Positions 60,140-64,000 of a DNA stretch of 64,000 nucleotides are shown here, piece by piece; position 1 is the stretch's first letter; each line of letters opens with the position of its first letter. Made by a program: the position numbers and the translations under genes. Source of the DNA: Georgenia sp. M64 (GTDB lineage Bacteria; Actinomycetota; Actinomycetes; Actinomycetales; Actinomycetaceae); the NCBI RefSeq assembly GCF_038049925.1, contig NZ_CP145809.1, forward strand, positions 248,001-312,000, written 5' to 3'. A model generated the notes under the pieces. It was not told the DNA's origin, searched no databases, and saw nothing but the letters and a program-made list of their open reading frames with translations.

Positions 60140-60921
60140 CGGGTCTTCGCCAGCTTCCTCTCGAGCACCGCGACCAGCCGGGTGAGCGGGATCGTGATGA
60201 GCAGGTAGAGCATCGCGGCCATCACCAGGGTGGTGCCGTTGGAGTTCACCGAGAGGCCGTCGCGTGCGAAGGTCGTCAGCTCCTTGGTGAAGACGGTCGA
60301 GCCGGCGATGAACAGCAGGGACGTGTCCTTGAGCAGGAGCACGAACTCGTTGGTCATCGGCGGGATGATGATCCGGAAGCCCTGGGGCAGGATCACCGAG
60401 AGCATCGTCCGGGCGGGCGACATGCCGAGGGACCGTGCGGCCTCGGCCTGGCCCTTCGGCACCGCCTCGATGCCCGCGCGGATCACCTCGGCCATGTACG
60501 CCGACGCCACGAGGATCAGGCCCACGAGGCCGGCGCCGACCTGGCCCCCCGGGACCTGCACGCCGAGCGCGATGGGGATGACGTACGCCATCGCGAAGAT
60601 CGTCAGCAGGGCGGGCAGGCCGCGGAACAGCTCGATGTACGCCGTCGCGAACCAGCGGTAGGGCGGGACGGAGGAGAGCTTCATCAGCGCCATGACGACG
60701 CCGAGCACCACCCCGCCGAGGAACGAGACCACCGTGAAGACGATGGTGTTCTTCAGCGCGATGGTGATGATCTGGGGGAACTGCTCCCGGGCGATGTCCA
60801 GGCGCAGGAACTGGTTCTGCACGCGCGCCCAGTCGGTGGCGAGCACGACCGCCACGACGACGGCGAGGAACACCACGTACATCGCGCCGCGGGTGAGGCG
60901 GCGCCGGGTCGTCCTGCGCAT
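60136..60921 (-). CDS. Polar amino-acid ABC importer permease
   Basis: Encodes 261 aa from ATG 60921 (a GTG two codons earlier is also possible). It has five to six membrane helices and the HEQRO-type permease motif: [86 protein letters not shown]. This is the EAA loop of the His/Glu/Gln/Arg uptake class. It lies 8 nt after the binding-protein gene. Confidence 0.95.
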   Translation of the reverse strand: MRRTTRRRLTRGAMYVVFLAVVVAVVLATDWARVQNQFLRLDIAREQFPQIITIALKNTIVFTVVSFLGGVVLGVVMALMKLSSVPPYRWFATAYIELFRGLPALLTIFAMAYVIPIALGVQVPGGQVGAGLVGLILVASAYMAEVIRAGIEAVPKGQAEAARSLGMSPARTMLSVILPQGFRIIIPPMTNEFVLLLKDTSLLFIAGSTVFTKELTTFARDGLSVNSNGTTLVMAAMLYLLITIPLTRLVAVLERKLAKTR

Positions 60922-60929
60922 GGCCACGG

Positions 60930-61748
60930 CTACGACGCGTCGGTGGCGAAGTAGGAGTCGTAGATCTCCTGGTAGGTGCCGTCCTCGCGGAGGCCGGCGA
61001 GGGACTCGTTGATCGCGTCGAGGAGCTCGGGGTTGCCGTCCTTGCTCAGCGCGAAGCCGTAGCTCTCGTCGGTGGCGTACTCCTCGACGATGACGAAGCC
61101 CTCGTCGGCCTGGGTGTGGACGACGTTGACGGGGAGGTCCTGGAGGATCGCGTCGATCTGGCCGGCCTGCAGCGCGGGCCACAGCTCGCCGTCGGAGGGG
61201 TACTCGACGATCTCGGTGCCCTCGGGGGCGTTCTCCTCGGTGTAGCTCTTCCCGGTGGTGCCCTGCTGGACGCCCACGGTCTTGCCCTCGAGGTCCTCGA
61301 TCGACTCGATGCCCGAGTCCGCGGGGACGAGGAGGGACTGCAGGGAGTCGTAGTACGGCTCGGCGAAGTCGAGGTTCGCCTGCCGCTCCTCGGTGATCGT
61401 GATGGCCGAGGCGCCGAGGTCGCACTGCCCGGCGGCGAGGACCGTGCCGGACTGCAGGGCGTCGAAGCTGACGTCCTCGACGGCGAGCTCGAGGCCGAGG
61501 TCGTCGGCGACGGCCTGGAGGAGGTCGATGTCGAAGCCGCTGTAGCCGCTGGGGGCAGACGTGTCCTCGACCTCGAAGGGCGGGTAGGGCACGTCGGAGC
61601 AGGCGGTGAGGGTGCCGTCCGAGACGAGGTCGAAGCCGCCGGCCTCACCCTCCGCGGCGGGCGTGTCCGCCTCGCCGCCGCCGCAGGCGGCGAGGAGGGT
61701 CGCGGCGGCGAGCACGGTGAGACCGGTACGGAGCTGACGTGCGGACAT
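60930..61748 (-). CDS. Polar amino-acid ABC importer binding lipoprotein
   Basis: Encodes 272 aa from ATG 61748 (GGGAGG upstream). The lipoprotein signal ends TLLAAC with Cys22. [38 protein letters not shown] and [37 protein letters not shown] are standard for the SBP_bac_3 family that binds glutamine, glutamate, cystine or arginine. Ligand not predictable. First gene of the three-gene operon. Confidence 0.95.
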   Translation of the reverse strand: MSARQLRTGLTVLAAATLLAACGGGEADTPAAEGEAGGFDLVSDGTLTACSDVPYPPFEVEDTSAPSGYSGFDIDLLQAVADDLGLELAVEDVSFDALQSGTVLAAGQCDLGASAITITEERQANLDFAEPYYDSLQSLLVPADSGIESIEDLEGKTVGVQQGTTGKSYTEENAPEGTEIVEYPSDGELWPALQAGQIDAILQDLPVNVVHTQADEGFVIVEEYATDESYGFALSKDGNPELLDAINESLAGLREDGTYQEIYDSYFATDAS

Positions 61749-61957
61749 GTGGGGGGTACCTCCCGGTCGGTCCAACGGGGCTGGCGCCCATGGAACCACG
61801 CTGGTGTTGCTCGGACGTTTCGGCGTGACCGTCCCGCGCGGGGGCCGCGACGCGCAGCGCATACTACGTGCCGCGCCGGGACCCCGCGCGGGCGCTCGGA
61901 ATGTGGGCGGAAGGAGCGCGCGTCGTGGACGCGCGAGGGCGATGACATCCTTTGCCG

Positions 61958-62785
61958 GTGCTCACCCTCTCCGCCGGCGCCTCGACCGTCCTGGCCGTCG
62001 GCGCCCTGCTCGTCGGGCTCGCCAAGACCGCGGTGCCCGGTGCCGGGACCATCTCCGTGGCGCTCTTCGCCGCGGTGCTTCCGGCGAAGGCCTCCACCGG
62101 CGCGCTGCTGGTCCTGCTCATGGTCGGTGACCTCTTCGCGCTGTACGCCTACCGCGCGCACGCCGACCTCGCGGCCCTGCGCCGGCTCGTCCCGACGGTG
62201 CTGCTCGGTGTCGTCGCCGGGACCGCGTTCCTCCACCTCGCCGGCGACGGCGTGGTGCGGCGGGTCATCGGCGTCATCCTCCTGCTCCTGCTCGCGGTGA
62301 CGCTGTGGCGCCGTGCGCGGGAGGGCCGGCCCGGCGGCGCCGCCCGGACCGACGGTGCGGGCCGGACGGGTACCGACGGCGAGCCGCGGGCGGCGGACGA
62401 GACCGGTCCGGCACGGCGGGCCGGGCGTGCGGCGCGCGGTCTGCGGTCCGGCGTCTACGGGGTGCTCGCCGGCTTCACGACGATGGTCGCGAACGCCGGT
62501 GGTCCGGTGATGTCGATGTACTTCCTCGCCTCACGGTTCCCCATGCGGACCTTCCTGGGCACCGCCGCGTGGTTCTTCTTCGCGGTCAACCTCGCCAAGA
62601 CGCCCTTCTCGGTCTCCCTGGGTCTCATCACGGGCGAGTCGCTGGTCCTCGACGCCCTGCTCGCCCCGGCGGTCGTGGTCGGCGCGCTGCTGGGCCGGAG
62701 ACTCGTGCGGCACATGAACCAGACCCTGTTCGACCGGCTGGTCGTCCTCCTCACCGCCGGCTCGGCGATGTACCTCCTGGTGTGA
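61958..62785 (+). CDS. TSUP (TauE/SafE) family permease
   Basis: Encodes 275 aa from GTG 61958; TTG 61952 is also in frame and neither has a clear ribosome binding site. Eight or so membrane helices in two halves, each with the TauE pattern: VGLAKTAVPGAGTISVALFAAVLPAKASTGALLVLLMVGD and AGFTTMVANAGGPVMSMYFLASRFPMRTFLGTAAWFFFAVNLAKTPF. A charged Gly/Arg-rich loop of about 50 residues joins them. TSUP members export or import sulfite, sulfoacetate or related anions; the substrate here is unknown. Confidence 0.88.
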   Translation: MLTLSAGASTVLAVGALLVGLAKTAVPGAGTISVALFAAVLPAKASTGALLVLLMVGDLFALYAYRAHADLAALRRLVPTVLLGVVAGTAFLHLAGDGVVRRVIGVILLLLLAVTLWRRAREGRPGGAARTDGAGRTGTDGEPRAADETGPARRAGRAARGLRSGVYGVLAGFTTMVANAGGPVMSMYFLASRFPMRTFLGTAAWFFFAVNLAKTPFSVSLGLITGESLVLDALLAPAVVVGALLGRRLVRHMNQTLFDRLVVLLTAGSAMYLLV

Positions 62786-62787
62786 GC

Positions 62788-63453
62788 TCAGACGCCGAGG
62801 AGCCGGGCGAGCTCGTCGGCGTCCGCGGCGACGGCGCGGGCGCCGTCGGCCTCCTCGGGCCGGCCGTAGCCCCAGCGCACGAGGATCGTCCCGACGCCGT
62901 GGTGGGCGGCGCCGTCGACGTCGTGGTGACGGTCGCCGACCATGACGACGCCGGACAGGTCGGCCCCGGCGAGGCGCAGCCCGGCGAGCGCCTCGGCCAC
63001 GACGTCCGCCTTGGAGCTGACCCGCTCGTCCGGCGAGGCGCCCTCGATGACGGTGAAGTACCCGTCGAGCCCCACCCCGGCGAGGATCTCGCGGGCGAGG
63101 AGCCGGACCTTGGACGTCGCCAGGGCGAGCGGGACGTTCGAGGCGTGGAGCCGGGCCAGGAGGTCCTCGATGCCGGGGTAGACGCTCGCCTCGAGCATTC
63201 GCGCGGCGTAGCGGCCCCGGTAGTCGTCCACGAGGGGCGTCGTCTCCTCCTCCGGCAGCCCGGTGAGCACGTGGAACGTCTCGCGGATCGGGGGCCCGAC
63301 GAACCGCACGAGGGTCGCGGGCTCGTGGTGGCCGTACCCGTTGGCGTCCAGGGTCTCGGCGAGCGATCGGGTGATGACGGGGGCGGAGTCGGTGATGGTG
63401 CCGTCCAGGTCGAGGATGACGGCGGTGGGGGCGTCGGTGCGGTCGGTGGCCAT
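62788..63453 (-). CDS. HAD-family phosphatase, phosphoglycolate phosphatase-like
   Basis: Encodes 221 aa from ATG 63453 (GAGGAG upstream; TGATG overlap with the previous stop). Motif I is ILDLDGTITDSA (Asp15, Asp17), motif II is ALATSK, and the last motif is GVVMVGDRHHDVDGAAHHGVGTILVRWGYG. The alpha-helical cap begins VRFVGPPIRETFHVLTGL. It matches the Gph-like group that clears 2-phosphoglycolate or other small phosphates. Convergent with the TSUP gene, 2 nt apart. Confidence 0.9.
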   Translation of the reverse strand: MATDRTDAPTAVILDLDGTITDSAPVITRSLAETLDANGYGHHEPATLVRFVGPPIRETFHVLTGLPEEETTPLVDDYRGRYAARMLEASVYPGIEDLLARLHASNVPLALATSKVRLLAREILAGVGLDGYFTVIEGASPDERVSSKADVVAEALAGLRLAGADLSGVVMVGDRHHDVDGAAHHGVGTILVRWGYGRPEEADGARAVAADADELARLLGV

Positions 63454-64000
63454 CAGGGGCCCTCCTCGGGTTCGGTGTCGGTGGGCAGGTGGGCCTCGTC
63501 GCCGCGGTCGCGGGCCCGCAGCGCGGGCACGGCCGCGACGCCGGCGAGGACCGCGACGGCGCCGCTGCCGGCGACGACGACGAACCCGCCGTGCGAGCCG
63601 GCCGCGTCGATGACCGCGCCGGCGGAGGAGGCGCCCAGGGAGACGCCCACGTTGATCGCGGTGCTCAGCCAGGTCAGCCCCTCGGTGAGGCGCCGGCGCG
63701 GGACGATGTGCTGGACCATCGTGTTGCCGTTGATGATTGTGGGGGAGATCGCGAAGCCGGTCACGAACATGACCGCCGCCATGACGACGACGTTCGTCAC
63801 CACGAGGAACAGCGCCGCGCCGGCGGCCAGGACGACGACGCCGCTGACGAAGCGGCGCCAGGCCGGTCCGGTCCACACCCGCGCCCCGTACAGCAGGCCG
63901 GCGAACATGGAGCCGGCGGCGAAGATCCCCAGCATGATGCCGGCGGCGCCAGGCCGGCCGCGCTCGGCGGTGAAGGCGACCACCGTGACGTCGGTGGCGC
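63453..64000 (-). CDS. MFS transporter, 5' end cut by the window edge
   Basis: The last 182 codons are present and the frame stays open to the window edge, so the start lies beyond it. Six predicted helices are seen, with GIMLGIFAAGSMFAGLLYGAR, FVTGFAISPTIINGNTMVQHIVPRRRLTEGLTW and a C-terminal acidic tail. This is the C-terminal half of a major facilitator of the drug-efflux type. The stop overlaps the start of the HAD gene by one base. Confidence 0.8.
   Translation of the reverse strand, partial: ATDVTVVAFTAERGRPGAAGIMLGIFAAGSMFAGLLYGARVWTGPAWRRFVSGVVVLAAGAALFLVVTNVVVMAAVMFVTGFAISPTIINGNTMVQHIVPRRRLTEGLTWLSTAINVGVSLGASSAGAVIDAAGSHGGFVVVAGSGAVAVLAGVAAVPALRARDRGDEAHLPTDTEPEEGP

Overview
The window is very GC-rich (about 73 percent by eye), almost entirely coding, with strong GC bias at third codon positions, frequent GTG starts, 4-nt GTGA/ATGA gene overlaps and several apparently leaderless genes. 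This points to a high-GC actinobacterium. The gene families (SCO6880-type conjugation-like cluster, DUF3105, DUF6458, DUF6668, a LigA-annotated membrane protein, IcmF) fit the Micrococcales, perhaps near Cellulomonas or Georgenia. That finer placement is an inference. I see no tRNA, rRNA, CRISPR array, insertion sequence, integrase or prophage gene.

Layout. 1-2174: end of a hydantoinase/oxoprolinase A gene and the complete B gene. 2269-6688: a TPP riboswitch followed by ykoF-ykoE-ykoD-ykoC (ECF-type thiamine or thiamine-precursor uptake), with two related palindromic hairpins on either side. 6704-10261: ABC-2 exporter pair and TetR regulator. 10424-14822: ABC importer of the NMT1/SsuA type with a nucleoside phosphorylase. 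14859-16821: methyltransferase, anti-sigma-type ATPase and a small membrane protein. 17096-25013: 8-oxoguanine deaminase-like amidohydrolase, DinB-type polymerase, DrrAB-like exporter, DUF3105 protein, secreted asparaginase, SDR and a 47-aa basic protein. 25026-34635: MFS transporter, SppA peptidase, PAS/PP2C phosphatase, NatAB-like exporter, SDR, FMN reductase and zinc alcohol dehydrogenase.

34739-38213 is the de novo NAD operon nadA-nadB-nadC. A 45-bp dyad lies just upstream of nadA. A NrtR/NadQ-type Nudix-winged-helix regulator at 41522-42445 is the natural candidate to bind it. Between them lie a STAS protein and a large secreted HEXXH metalloprotease. 43177-51518 is a two-armed, conjugation-like (type IV secretion-like) cluster: VirB4-like ATPase, SCO6880 protein, VirB6-like membrane protein, two possible VirB8-like proteins, a VirB2-like small membrane protein, a DUF6668 protein with an altered P-loop, and a cell-wall hydrolase. 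No relaxase, coupling protein or integrase is seen. A 460-bp gap with 19-bp tandem repeats follows, then icmF.

55421-64000: App1-type phosphatase, DUF6458 protein, a TetR regulator facing an epimerase gene across three copies of a palindromic operator, a frameshift inside that epimerase, DUF427, a polar amino-acid ABC importer, a TSUP permease, a HAD phosphatase and a truncated MFS gene. The most notable items for follow-up are the covarying hairpin pair around the ykoFEDC locus, the nad operator/regulator pair, the conjugation-like cluster with its neighbouring repeats, and the epimerase frameshift.
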